A stretch of DNA of 64,000 nt, from the NCBI GenBank assembly GCA_000803105.1, contig JTDA01000006.1, positions 62,001 through 126,000 of the forward strand. Direction: 5' to 3'. This document shows, piece by piece, positions 36,384-44,159 of the stretch (position 1 is its first letter; each line of letters starts with the position of its first letter). The DNA comes from Coprobacter secundus. GTDB lineage: Bacteria; Bacteroidota; Bacteroidia; Bacteroidales; Coprobacteraceae. The notes below the pieces were generated by a model, which ran no database searches, was not told where the DNA came from, and worked only from the letters and a program-made list of their open reading frames with translations. Position numbers and translations under genes: made by a program.

Positions 36384-37401
36384 ATGAAAAGAAAAAGAAT
36401 ACTCCAACTCCTAATAACATTGATAAGTATGCACTTCTCAACATATCTTTCATCGCAATCAATTATTGTAGATGACCTATTGGATGATGGTGAATACTTA
36501 TGGATTTCTTCCTCTACAGGACTTATTAAATATCAAAAACAAAATACAGCTACTATATTATATACAGAACAGGATAACGGTATACCTCCAGTATTGACCA
36601 ATTTGTCTAAAGATGAAGAAGGAAATATATGGGGTATTTCGCCATTTCATGGAATTATCAAATTTAATGGAAAACAATGTTCGTTTTACAACAAAGATAA
36701 TTCAGAATTACGTGATAACACGGTGTGCAACCATCTATATATCGGGAAAAATGGGGACATATGGGCCGGCCTCATAGGAGGGACTGACTTAGTTCAATTT
36801 GACGGGACAATCTGGAAACGATATAACTTGACTTCTACTTATATATATGCCTTTCTTAATACAATTTACATAGATAAAGACCAAACTTTATGGCTTGGTG
36901 GCTTTTGTGAAGAAAAAGATGTTAAAGGCACTTGGTCCTTAGCAAAATTGCCCTTATCAAACATAACAAAAGGAATCACTCCTGTAAATATTTCTAGCAT
37001 CGGCATAAAGGATATAGAAATAGATAAACAAGGGATTTTTTGGATTATTTGTGAAAATTCATTTTCACTCGAAAGTTACAATCCGACAAATGGTGAATCT
37101 CTCGTATTTAAATTACCAGAGTCTGATTACCCAAATGTAGATTCTAACAATCAGATTATAATGTTTTCTGACATTGCTATAGAGTAAGTATAATAATAAA
37201 TGGCTATGTACATATCAAAAAATTTATAAATATGACGGGAACAATTTTATTACTTATACACATAGCAAAATAGATGGATCAGTTCATTGCTTATCTTCCG
37301 ATTCAAATGGAGACATATGGATAGGAACAGACTCCGGCTTATTTAAATACATTGCTGCCCAAGATAAAATTGAACCTGTTGAATTGAATCTAAACAAATA
37401 A
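36384..37401 (+). pseudogene. Frameshifted propeller-repeat paralogue
   Basis: The first 267 codons (36384-37187) encode a signal peptide and propeller blades (DDGEYLWISSSTGLIKY, EGNIWGISPFHGIIKFNG, NGDIWAGLIGGTDLVQFDG), then a stop at 37185. Shifting one base at about 37182 continues SKYNNKWLCTYQKIYKYDGN and GDIWIGTDSGLFKY to a stop at 37399-37401, exactly the missing last blades. No T9SS tail follows, so the 3' end is probably also lost. It starts 20 bp after the intact paralogue. Either a true pseudogene or a sequencing error in one base; the absent sorting domain favours decay. Confidence 0.75.
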
Positions 37402-37491
37402 GAATCATTTATTACAATAAACAAAAAGCATCAGATTTAAAATAAGATATATTTATTCCTTTAAAACTAAAAAAGCATAGAAAGTTTTTGC

Positions 37492-37499
37492 TATATTTG
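37492..37499 (+). promoter_or_regulatory. -7 promoter element for the 37538 gene
   Basis: TATATTTG, perfect TAnnTTTG, 38 bp before the start codon. No -33 TTTG at the usual distance. Confidence 0.4.
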
Positions 37500-37537
37500 A
37501 GATAAATAATGATATAGATTTTTAATTCCATATAATT

Positions 37538-38011
37538 ATGAAAAGATTAATTTTTATCACATTTATCTGCTTTGCTTCTTTAGGACTTACTAATGCACAA
37601 AAGAATGCAATAGGATTGCGGTTAGGTGCTGGTGCAGAATTGCTCTATCAAAGAGATTTAAGTGCAAAAAACTTTCTTCAATTTACTCTTGCTATACCTG
37701 ACTATAACGGATTGTCTGTAACAGGCATCTATAATTGGCGCTGTTGTCAATGGAATTGGACTCCCAAAACTTGCGAATGGTATCTGAACGCGGGAGTCGG
37801 AGGAGCACTTGGTATTTATGATTTTGACGACTCAGGTGTATTAATTGGCATCGCGGGTTCATGTGCTTTCGGATGTCAATTTAAAAAAGTACCTATTTCC
37901 CTCGATATAAATTATCGTCCAGTTATCGGGGTTGTTACCAGTGGGCATAGTGAAGGCTTTTTTGACCCAGGATTCTGGAACTTTGGAATAGCCGCAGCTT
38001 ACCATTTTTAA
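37538..38011 (+). CDS. Small predicted outer-membrane beta-barrel protein
   Basis: A 157-residue protein with a signal peptide (MKRLIFITFICFASLGLTNAQ). The mature part alternates hydrophobic and polar residues in strand-like runs (AIGLRLGAGAELLYQ, FLQFTLAIPDYNGLSVTGIYNW, WYLNAGVGGALGIYDF) and ends with AAAYHF; a terminal Phe is the usual BamA recognition signal. Four of its cysteines cluster as CC, C and a CAFGC pair. The family is not certain; small barrels of this type are common in Bacteroidota. Function unknown. A strong terminator follows. Confidence 0.65.
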   Translation: MKRLIFITFICFASLGLTNAQKNAIGLRLGAGAELLYQRDLSAKNFLQFTLAIPDYNGLSVTGIYNWRCCQWNWTPKTCEWYLNAGVGGALGIYDFDDSGVLIGIAGSCAFGCQFKKVPISLDINYRPVIGVVTSGHSEGFFDPGFWNFGIAAAYHF

Positions 38012-38036
38012 AATAAAACATCAGATTTTCCTATTT

Positions 38037-38076
38037 ATACCCTATCTTTTATCTTTAAGGATAGGGTATTTATTAT
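38037..38076 (+). terminator. Terminator after the 37538 gene
   Basis: ATACCCTATC (38037-38046) pairs with GATAGGGTAT (38060-38069), loop 13 nt, followed by TTATTATATTT. Confidence 0.8.
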
Positions 38077-38130
38077 ATTTGGAATCTATCCGTCTTCAAA
38101 ATCAACTGACGCGATATAGGAATTTAATCA

Positions 38131-38166
38131 ATAAAAAAGAGATTCACTCCAAGTAAATCTCTTTTA
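38131..38166 (-). terminator. Terminator of tRNA-His
   Basis: AAAAGAGATT (38135-38144) pairs with AATCTCTTTT (38156-38165). Read on the minus strand the stem is followed by a TTATT run, and it lies 14 bp beyond the 3' end of the tRNA. Confidence 0.8.
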
Positions 38167-38178
38167 AAGGAAAGGGGG

Positions 38179-38253
38179 GGTGAAAGATGGGGCTCGAACC
38201 CACGACCTTCGGAACCACAATCCGACGTTCTAACCAACTGAACTACATTCACC
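38179..38253 (-). tRNA. tRNA-His(GTG)
   Basis: The minus strand gives G(-1), acceptor GTGAATG, D-arm, anticodon stem CGGAT/TTCCG-type arm with GTG (plus-strand 38216-38218), T-arm GTGGGTTCGAGCCCC and 3' acceptor CTTTCAC plus C73. The extra 5' G facing C73 is the histidine identity element. Acceptor pair 6:67 is a U-U mismatch. CCA is not encoded. Confidence 0.93.
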
Positions 38254-38270
38254 ATTTTTCAATTGCGATG

Positions 38271-38278
38271 CAAAGATA
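38271..38278 (-). promoter_or_regulatory. -7 promoter element of tRNA-His
   Basis: Reads TATCTTTG followed by CA on the minus strand, 17 bp before the tRNA; a TTGC about 20 bp further upstream could serve as -33. Confidence 0.6.
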
Positions 38279-38420
38279 TATTCATTTTTTGAATTATGCA
38301 ATATGTTGCCATACTTTTTTGATTCTAAATAAAGGCTAAAAAATAATCCATTAATTATATGATATTTACATGAAATTTATTTTATATACCTCTCAATAGA
38401 GGTAAAAAGAGAATTTAAAA

Positions 38421-38428
38421 TAACTTTG
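38421..38428 (+). promoter_or_regulatory. -7 promoter element for the HAD phosphatase gene
   Basis: TAACTTTG followed by CA, perfect consensus, 19 bp before the start codon. Confidence 0.55.
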
Positions 38429-38447
38429 CATTTTCAGATAAAAACTT

Positions 38448-39107
38448 ATGAAAAAGCTATATTTATTTTTTGACTTAGACGGGACATTAACTGACCCAAT
38501 GATAGGCATTACCCACTCTGTCCAATACGCTCTTGCATCATTTGGCATTGAAGAAAATGATCTTCATCAGTTGTGTACTTTTATCGGTCCTCCTCTAAAA
38601 GATTCTTTCCGTGAATTTTATGGCTTTTCTAATGAACAAGCAGAAATAGCATTAATAAAATATAGAGAATATTTTTCAAAAAGAGGTATTTTCGAAAATC
38701 AAGTATACGATGGCATACCTGCACTCTTAGCACAACAAAAAAAGTCCGGACGCAAATTGATGCTGGCAACCTCAAAACCTGAAATTTTTGCACGTCAAAT
38801 ATTAGACTATTTTAATCTGTCTCATTACTTTTCATTTATAGGAGGAGCCACCTTGGATGGAAAACGTTCGACTAAAACAGATGTGATACGATACGTCTTG
38901 AAATCCAACAAAATTGATAATCCTTCAGATGTAATCATGATTGGTGACCGCAAACATGATATAGAAGGCGCTCAAGCAAACAATATACAATCTATAGGTG
39001 TATTATACGGATATGGGTCTGAAAAAGAACTATATGAGGCAGGAGCCAATATTATCGTAGCTTCTGTCACACATCTTCAGAACATCCTAAATACTGTAAT
39101 ATGCTGA
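38448..39107 (+). CDS. HAD-family hydrolase, phosphoglycolate phosphatase-like
   Basis: A 219-residue haloacid-dehalogenase-fold phosphatase. Motif I is D9-L-D11-GTLTDP (nucleophile D9), motif II ATSKPE, motif III K with VIMIGDRKHDIEGAQANN as the Mg2+ site. The helical cap between residues ~15-80 (C1 type) and the GIPALLAQQKKSGRKL segment are typical of the Gph/PpaX/YfnB group. Small sugar or nucleotide phosphates are likely substrates; the exact one is unknown. It stands alone with its own promoter, convergent with the next gene. Confidence 0.88.
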   Translation: MKKLYLFFDLDGTLTDPMIGITHSVQYALASFGIEENDLHQLCTFIGPPLKDSFREFYGFSNEQAEIALIKYREYFSKRGIFENQVYDGIPALLAQQKKSGRKLMLATSKPEIFARQILDYFNLSHYFSFIGGATLDGKRSTKTDVIRYVLKSNKIDNPSDVIMIGDRKHDIEGAQANNIQSIGVLYGYGSEKELYEAGANIIVASVTHLQNILNTVIC

Positions 39108-39129
39108 TTTACTAATAAAAAGATTCAAC

Positions 39130-40167
39130 TCATTCCAGCATCAAGCTCATATAGGGAATTAATCCCGAGTTTATCTCACCAGACTGACCGAATAACAAGT
39201 TAGCTAAATCAAATACATTTATCTCTTTGACAGAGTTATATGATAAAGCAGGTTGGTGTATACAAATACCATTATTTACCGTAAATAAACCATTATTTTC
39301 AGAAACAAACGCATCTTTTATTCGATAACAAAAAGATGCCTTCGGATGTGACGATGCATAAAAAGACAATAAGCTATATACATCTATAATACGCAACATC
39401 CCCATTACATACGATACGCTTGAATCCTTTGTTACAGGCGAAAAACAGTGTATCTCCATATTTGGGAAAATACCCCCCACAGTACATAATAGCTCAAGTT
39501 TTGCTTCTTCATCATCATAAATCCATTCCTTTACTATAACTCGTCCCGACCAAGGAACAGCAAACGCCATTCCTCGAATATCATTGTTCAAACCAGAAAT
39601 GGATACAACCTTTCCTCCTGCCAATCTAAAATCCTCTAAAATCACTTTGAAATCATCAAACGAATGCTGTACACAGCAAGCTCTCTCCCTCATGTGAGTA
39701 GAAAAATAAGTAAACAGCTCATCTACCGTATGCTCTTCATATACAGGCAGAAATGCTGGTAAATCTGTATATATATCCTCTATTCTACGAAAAACTGAAA
39801 CATATCCCATTCGCTGATAATATTCGTATAGCCAGTCTTCTGCAGGTATTAGAATAGAAAGTGGTATTTTTCTATTACGCATCACTTGAAAAGATTCTGA
39901 CAGTAAAGTTTTCATCAACCCCCTCCCTCTATACTCGAGTCGTGTAGAAGCCCCAGAAATATAAGATGTCCGAACTTCTTTCCCCCAACATGTCATTGTA
40001 TATGGTAACATTTGTAACGCAGATAAGACCAAGCCTCCTTCTACTTTTACCAATGTATTTTCATCACTATATTTAGTCGAAAAATACAGATTCATAAAAT
40101 CTTCCGAATCATCAAAACAATTCTGCCATAAATCTCGGACCTTTTCTTTTATCGCATTCATTAACAA
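39130..40167 (-). CDS. GNAT acetyltransferase, Eis-like
   Basis: A 345-residue protein with an N-terminal GNAT domain: YISGASTRLEYRGRGLMKTLL carries the R/Q-x-x-G-x-G/A acetyl-CoA motif (RGRGLM), followed by IPLSILIPAEDWLYEYYQRMGY. The C-terminal half resembles the second GNAT/SCP2 parts of Eis-type N-acetyltransferases. Met3 is an alternative start. It lies 25 bp downstream of the DUF2156 gene on the same strand, so the two form a unit. Substrate unknown. Confidence 0.8.
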   Translation of the reverse strand: MLMNAIKEKVRDLWQNCFDDSEDFMNLYFSTKYSDENTLVKVEGGLVLSALQMLPYTMTCWGKEVRTSYISGASTRLEYRGRGLMKTLLSESFQVMRNRKIPLSILIPAEDWLYEYYQRMGYVSVFRRIEDIYTDLPAFLPVYEEHTVDELFTYFSTHMRERACCVQHSFDDFKVILEDFRLAGGKVVSISGLNNDIRGMAFAVPWSGRVIVKEWIYDDEEAKLELLCTVGGIFPNMEIHCFSPVTKDSSVSYVMGMLRIIDVYSLLSFYASSHPKASFCYRIKDAFVSENNGLFTVNNGICIHQPALSYNSVKEINVFDLANLLFGQSGEINSGLIPYMSLMLE

Positions 40168-40192
40168 TTTTATACATTAAATTTATATACAC

Positions 40193-41095
40193 TCAGTCCT
40201 GTTTACACCGTATAGCTGCATTTTTTTCGAGCAAAATAGTCGGGTGGTATGATAACTTGGCTTTACGAAGCCCTGGAATACCCAAATCTTCTTCTCGATT
40301 TACATATAAATAATTATCAGGAATATGTCGAGCAAACTCCTGATTAATAACAGCATATATTCCATCTATTTCCGTATTCGCTTTCTCTACATGTACTCCA
40401 AATGTATCCGATGTTATAGGTGCACCAAATGTAAATGCTTCAATCTCATTGCCAATCCAAATAGCGCCTCCTAATATGCCTAACTCATCCATATGTTCAA
40501 GTGCAAATGTCATTGAACGACGTTCGTTCAGCAAATCCTCATTTTCGGCACAATCGTTATCTATGCACCATTTTGCTTCTAATTCCAAACATTGTGCAAT
40601 CATATCCTGAGTTATCGAAGTATAACGATAATTATCATACTCCTGTCTGAATCTATTTATATGATTTCTCTTAGACTGGTACTTCTTCCCTACCAATCCA
40701 ACGAGATTTTCTCTCAAATAAATATAATCATAATAATCTCTTTCCTGTATAAAACGAAATTCCCCGGGAAAAAGCTTCTCCAAATATAAAACAGCATCTG
40801 ATGTAACTCCAAGTAAACACAAAGTATGCCCCATATCCTTTGCATCTTTTTCTAATAGTTTTATCGCTTCGGATAAATCTCCTTTTCCTAAAGGTAACAT
40901 ATAAGCCGGACGATTATCTTCCAACCAAAATCTTATCAGCAACATATTATTTATCATAACATATTCACTACCATACAAAAATTGCCAACTACACATATTA
41001 GCAAAGGAAAAATCACAATTGCGATACACTCCTTTCAGCGTAAAAGAAGTTATTATATCTCTGTCTTCTAATGAAATAGGTTTAAATTTTAGCAT
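40193..41095 (-). CDS. DUF2156 (GNAT-fold, phosphatidylglycerol lysyltransferase C-domain-like)
   Basis: A 300-residue cytoplasmic protein beginning MLKFKPISLEDRDIITSFTL. It matches the DUF2156 family, two tandem GNAT-like folds related to the aminoacyl-transfer domain of MprF/FemX proteins (KRNHINRFRQEY, EAFTFGAPITSDTFGVHVEKA, YLYVNREEDLGIPGLRKAKLSYHP). It has no membrane part, so it may transfer an aminoacyl or acyl group to a soluble acceptor; function unproven. A decayed copy of its 5' end lies at 43740-43946. Confidence 0.8.
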   Translation of the reverse strand: MLKFKPISLEDRDIITSFTLKGVYRNCDFSFANMCSWQFLYGSEYVMINNMLLIRFWLEDNRPAYMLPLGKGDLSEAIKLLEKDAKDMGHTLCLLGVTSDAVLYLEKLFPGEFRFIQERDYYDYIYLRENLVGLVGKKYQSKRNHINRFRQEYDNYRYTSITQDMIAQCLELEAKWCIDNDCAENEDLLNERRSMTFALEHMDELGILGGAIWIGNEIEAFTFGAPITSDTFGVHVEKANTEIDGIYAVINQEFARHIPDNYLYVNREEDLGIPGLRKAKLSYHPTILLEKNAAIRCKQD

Positions 41096-41215
41096 ATATT
41101 ATTTATGTAGTTTTGGGTTATAAAAGTAAAGCAAAATTAAATACTTCAAAAATAAATATTCTGCATAATCATAAATTTTCAATAATTTATAATCCAATCA
41201 TATATATAAAATATT

Positions 41216-41223
41216 TATATTTG
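41216..41223 (+). promoter_or_regulatory. -7 promoter element in the 41096-41409 gap
   Basis: TATATTTG, perfect consensus. It is 27 bp before an ATG at 41251 that opens a 35-codon frame, and 186 bp before the 5'-nucleotidase start. The rest of the 314-bp gap is AT-rich without hairpins. Confidence 0.4.
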
Positions 41224-41250
41224 TACGAGCTTATTTTAAATTATTATTGT

Positions 41251-41358
41251 ATGAAACTGCAATTTAAGTTTGATTTATTCTCTTCTAAACACTATTATAT
41301 TAATTTGCCATTAGAGAAAAATAAAAATAGCCTATATAGTTTAAAAATATTTTCATAA
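41251..41358 (+). CDS. Possible small ORF (35 aa)
   Basis: MKLQFKFDLFSSKHYYINLP followed by 15 residues to a stop at 41356-41358. It begins 27 bp after a good promoter element, the usual distance for this genome. No family is recognised, and the composition is what AT-rich DNA would give by chance. It may be a leader peptide for the 5'-nucleotidase gene or no gene at all. Confidence 0.2.
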   Translation: MKLQFKFDLFSSKHYYINLPLEKNKNSLYSLKIFS

Positions 41359-41409
41359 GCTCAAATAAGTTTTGACTGATATCGCTTACTATTAAAAACT
41401 TCTATAACT

Positions 41410-43173
41410 ATGAAAAAGTTCAAAATTATATTCTCAATTATATTCTTTTCTTTCTGTATCCACTTACTTTCTGCTAAAGGAATAAAACTTAAAATAATCG
41501 AAACCAGTGACATTCATGGGAATTATTTTCCATATGATTTTTTAAATGATACTCCGGGAAAAGGTAGTCTTGCCAGAATAGAAACTTATATACAGCAGCA
41601 AAGGGACATATATGGAAAAAACTTGTTACTTTTCGATGCCGGAGACTTTTTACAGGGACAACCCACCTCATATTACTACAACTTTATAGATACAGTATCT
41701 CCACATCTGGGTGCTCGTATTCTCAATTATATGGATTATGATGCTGCCGTACCCGGTAATCATGATATAGAAACAGGACACTCGGTATATGATCGCTACT
41801 TTGCACAATGTAAATTTCCATACTTAGGAGCCAATATAATCAATACCTCAACCGGGAATCCTTATTTAAAACCTTACCACATATTTGTTCGTGAAGGAAT
41901 CAAAATTGCCGTATTAGGATTGCTTACTCCAAGAATACCCTACTGGGTTCCCCAAGACTTATGGTCGGGGCTACAATTCGATGACATGCAAGAATCTGCT
42001 CGCAAATGGTTACCCATAATAAAAGAAAAAGAAAAAGCGGATATTATTATCGGTCTTTTTCATTCCGGTGAAAAGCCTAAATCCGGAAACGTAAAATTCG
42101 AGGAAAACGCATCATTTCTTATCGCACGAGACATACCCGGATTTGATATTATTTTATTAGGACATGACCATAATGCACTATGTCGTACTATAACCAATAA
42201 AAACGGAGAAAAAGTACTATTGCTAAATCCTGGGAGTCAAGGGTTAAACATAGCACGTGCCGAAATTATCATTGAAAAGAAACGGAATACTCTAATCTCG
42301 AAGTCTATTAGCGGAGCTTTAGTAAATACATCCAACTGCGATATTGATAGTGCATTTATGGCTCAATTCATTACAGCATATGATACTATACAAAAATTTT
42401 CAAATTCTCCAGTTGGAACCCTAACCCAAACTATCAGCACAAGAGATTCTTATTTCGGGCCATCAGCTTTCTGTGACTTCATAAACCAATTACAACTAAA
42501 AATATCCGGAGCCGATATTTCATTTACAGCACCATTATTTTTTGATACTGAAATAAAAGCCGGAAAAATTTTTCTCCGTGACATGTTCAAGCTCTACAAA
42601 TATGAAAACAGATTACACACCATATTACTTACCGGAAAAGAGATTAAAGGTTATTTAGAGCATTCCTACTCTCTATGGACCAATCAAATGCAATCCCCTG
42701 AAGATGATTTATTACTATTTGACAATCAATATACTGGAATAAATAAAAAATTATTATACAACAGTTATAACTTCGACTCTGCCATGGGAATCAAATACAC
42801 AGTCGATGTTACCAAGCCTTACGGAAATAAAATTAATATTATCAGTATGAGCGATGGTTCCTCATTCGACCTTGATAAAACATATAAAGTTGCCATAAAT
42901 TCATATCGGGCCAATGGAGACGATGGTATGCTTATAAAAGGAGCAGGAATATCCAAAGAAAAAATTAAAGACCGAATTGTCAAAACTTCTGATAATGATC
43001 TTCGTTTTGATATAATGCAATATATCCATCAAAAAGGAACTATTGCTCCTGAATGCAAAAACGAATGGAAATTTATTCCTGAAGAATGGGTAGCACCAGC
43101 AATAGAACGCAACCGTAATGATTTATTCGGAAATTTATCTATTACAAACAGACCATCAATAAACGTCCATTAA
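41410..43173 (+). CDS. Secreted 5'-nucleotidase / 2',3'-cyclic phosphodiesterase family protein
   Basis: A 587-residue exported metallophosphoesterase (signal peptide FKIIFSIIFFSFCIHLLSA). The N-terminal calcineurin-like domain shows all dimetal motifs: ETSDIHGNYFPYD, FDAGDFLQGQP, VPGNHDIETGHS, GLFHSGE and ILLGHDHNALC. Residues ~335-540 form the 5'-nucleotidase C-terminal substrate domain (FLRDMFKLYKYEN, INSYRANGDDGML). It releases phosphate or nucleosides from extracellular nucleotides for salvage. The stop abuts the stop of the converging GNAT gene with no gap. Confidence 0.92.
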   Translation: MKKFKIIFSIIFFSFCIHLLSAKGIKLKIIETSDIHGNYFPYDFLNDTPGKGSLARIETYIQQQRDIYGKNLLLFDAGDFLQGQPTSYYYNFIDTVSPHLGARILNYMDYDAAVPGNHDIETGHSVYDRYFAQCKFPYLGANIINTSTGNPYLKPYHIFVREGIKIAVLGLLTPRIPYWVPQDLWSGLQFDDMQESARKWLPIIKEKEKADIIIGLFHSGEKPKSGNVKFEENASFLIARDIPGFDIILLGHDHNALCRTITNKNGEKVLLLNPGSQGLNIARAEIIIEKKRNTLISKSISGALVNTSNCDIDSAFMAQFITAYDTIQKFSNSPVGTLTQTISTRDSYFGPSAFCDFINQLQLKISGADISFTAPLFFDTEIKAGKIFLRDMFKLYKYENRLHTILLTGKEIKGYLEHSYSLWTNQMQSPEDDLLLFDNQYTGINKKLLYNSYNFDSAMGIKYTVDVTKPYGNKINIISMSDGSSFDLDKTYKVAINSYRANGDDGMLIKGAGISKEKIKDRIVKTSDNDLRFDIMQYIHQKGTIAPECKNEWKFIPEEWVAPAIERNRNDLFGNLSITNRPSINVH

Positions 43174-43701
43174 TCAAGGTATACAAATACTCTTTAAATA
43201 AGACACAAAATCATTATACATTATAGCAGTCAGTAAAGAAGGATAGGACATTACGATCAAACTATGTCCCGAAAAATATTTCCTATAAGGAGGATGTATA
43301 TGAATATACGGATTGGAAACAAACCCGACTCTCTCATAAAAATATTTTCTCCGTACAGATATCTCATCTTTTGGAGGATCAATTTCTAAAATAACAGTTT
43401 TAGAACTATCTCTTATCAATAATTTTAAAGCCTCTGACCCGTAATTTTTTCCTCGTAATTGAGATTTTATAGCAAAATGTTCTATATAAATAGATGTACA
43501 AGTTTCCCAATATAATAAAATACCAACAAATTTTTCGCCCTCATATATAGAACAAAAATGGTAATCAGATTTTTCTAATATCTGCATTTGATTCCTAAAA
43601 TAACGTTGTTCATATATAGGGAAACTAACGCGATATAAATCCATAGCTTCAGAAAAAGAAGCGCTAGAAGAATCTTTTATACGAACAAAATTCAGCTCCA
43701 T
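43174..43701 (-). CDS. GNAT family N-acetyltransferase
   Basis: A 175-residue single-domain GNAT protein: IEHFAIKSQLRGKNYGSEALKLLI contains the acetyl-CoA-binding R-G-K-N-Y-G loop, followed by ILEIDPPKDEISVRRKYFYERVGF typical of motif B. Substrate unknown. It shares a zero-base stop-to-stop junction with the 5'-nucleotidase gene, and the decayed DUF2156 copy lies just upstream, mirroring the DUF2156-GNAT pair at 39130-41095. Confidence 0.85.
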   Translation of the reverse strand: MELNFVRIKDSSSASFSEAMDLYRVSFPIYEQRYFRNQMQILEKSDYHFCSIYEGEKFVGILLYWETCTSIYIEHFAIKSQLRGKNYGSEALKLLIRDSSKTVILEIDPPKDEISVRRKYFYERVGFVSNPYIHIHPPYRKYFSGHSLIVMSYPSLLTAIMYNDFVSYLKSICIP

Positions 43702-43739
43702 ACTATTATAGGTTTACTATCCAACCTAAACCTTATTTA

Positions 43740-43946
43740 GCAATATATTATTCATGATAACACACATTCGCTACCATAAAAAATGCCAACCGTACATATC
43801 TGTAAAAGAAAAAATTACAATTACGATACTTCCTGTTTAAATACAAGAGAAATAATAATCCCTTTACCTTTTAAAGGAATAAGTTGAAAATCTATTTTTT
43901 ATAATTTCCAATTATAAAAGTAAATTAAAAATAGATATTCTCCAAA
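43740..43946 (-). pseudogene. Decayed copy of the DUF2156 gene 5' end and its leader
   Basis: Base by base this stretch aligns with 40941-41140, the first ~50 codons and upstream region of the intact DUF2156 gene (for example ACAATTACGATAC against ACAATTGCGATAC, and TTATAAAAGTAAA in both leaders). On the minus strand broken frames give FQLIPLKGKGIIISLVF, YRNCNFFFTDMYGWHF and YGSECVIMNN, where the intact protein has FKPISLEDRDIITSFTL, YRNCDFSFANMCSWQF and YGSEYVMINN. Frameshifts and stops separate the pieces and the remaining 250 codons are gone. The rest of the gap to 44159 is AT-rich with no supported gene. Confidence 0.75.
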
Positions 43947-44159
43947 ATATACTTTCTATATAAATACAAAGCATTCACAATATAAATTCCTTAAACAACT
44001 TCTATATTCATCACAAATGGAAATATATTCCTACTTACCTTGCTTATTTATAAAACTACTACAATCTCAAAAAAGTCTAAAGCTATATTTCTCATTATTA
44101 TACTTATTTGTCAGAACCTGTTTTTTTCGATTGAAAAAAGAATGTTATACATCCCTCAA

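Noticed and set aside
34740..38180. Integrated element between the two tRNA genes
   Set aside because: No integrase, no repeated tRNA 3' end (att-like duplication) and no phage genes; the content is local paralogues with ordinary promoters.
41113..41250. Longer form of the small ORF before the 5'-nucleotidase
   Set aside because: It would begin before the promoter element at 41216 and is low-complexity Lys/Ile/Asn/Tyr, as expected of AT-rich noncoding DNA.
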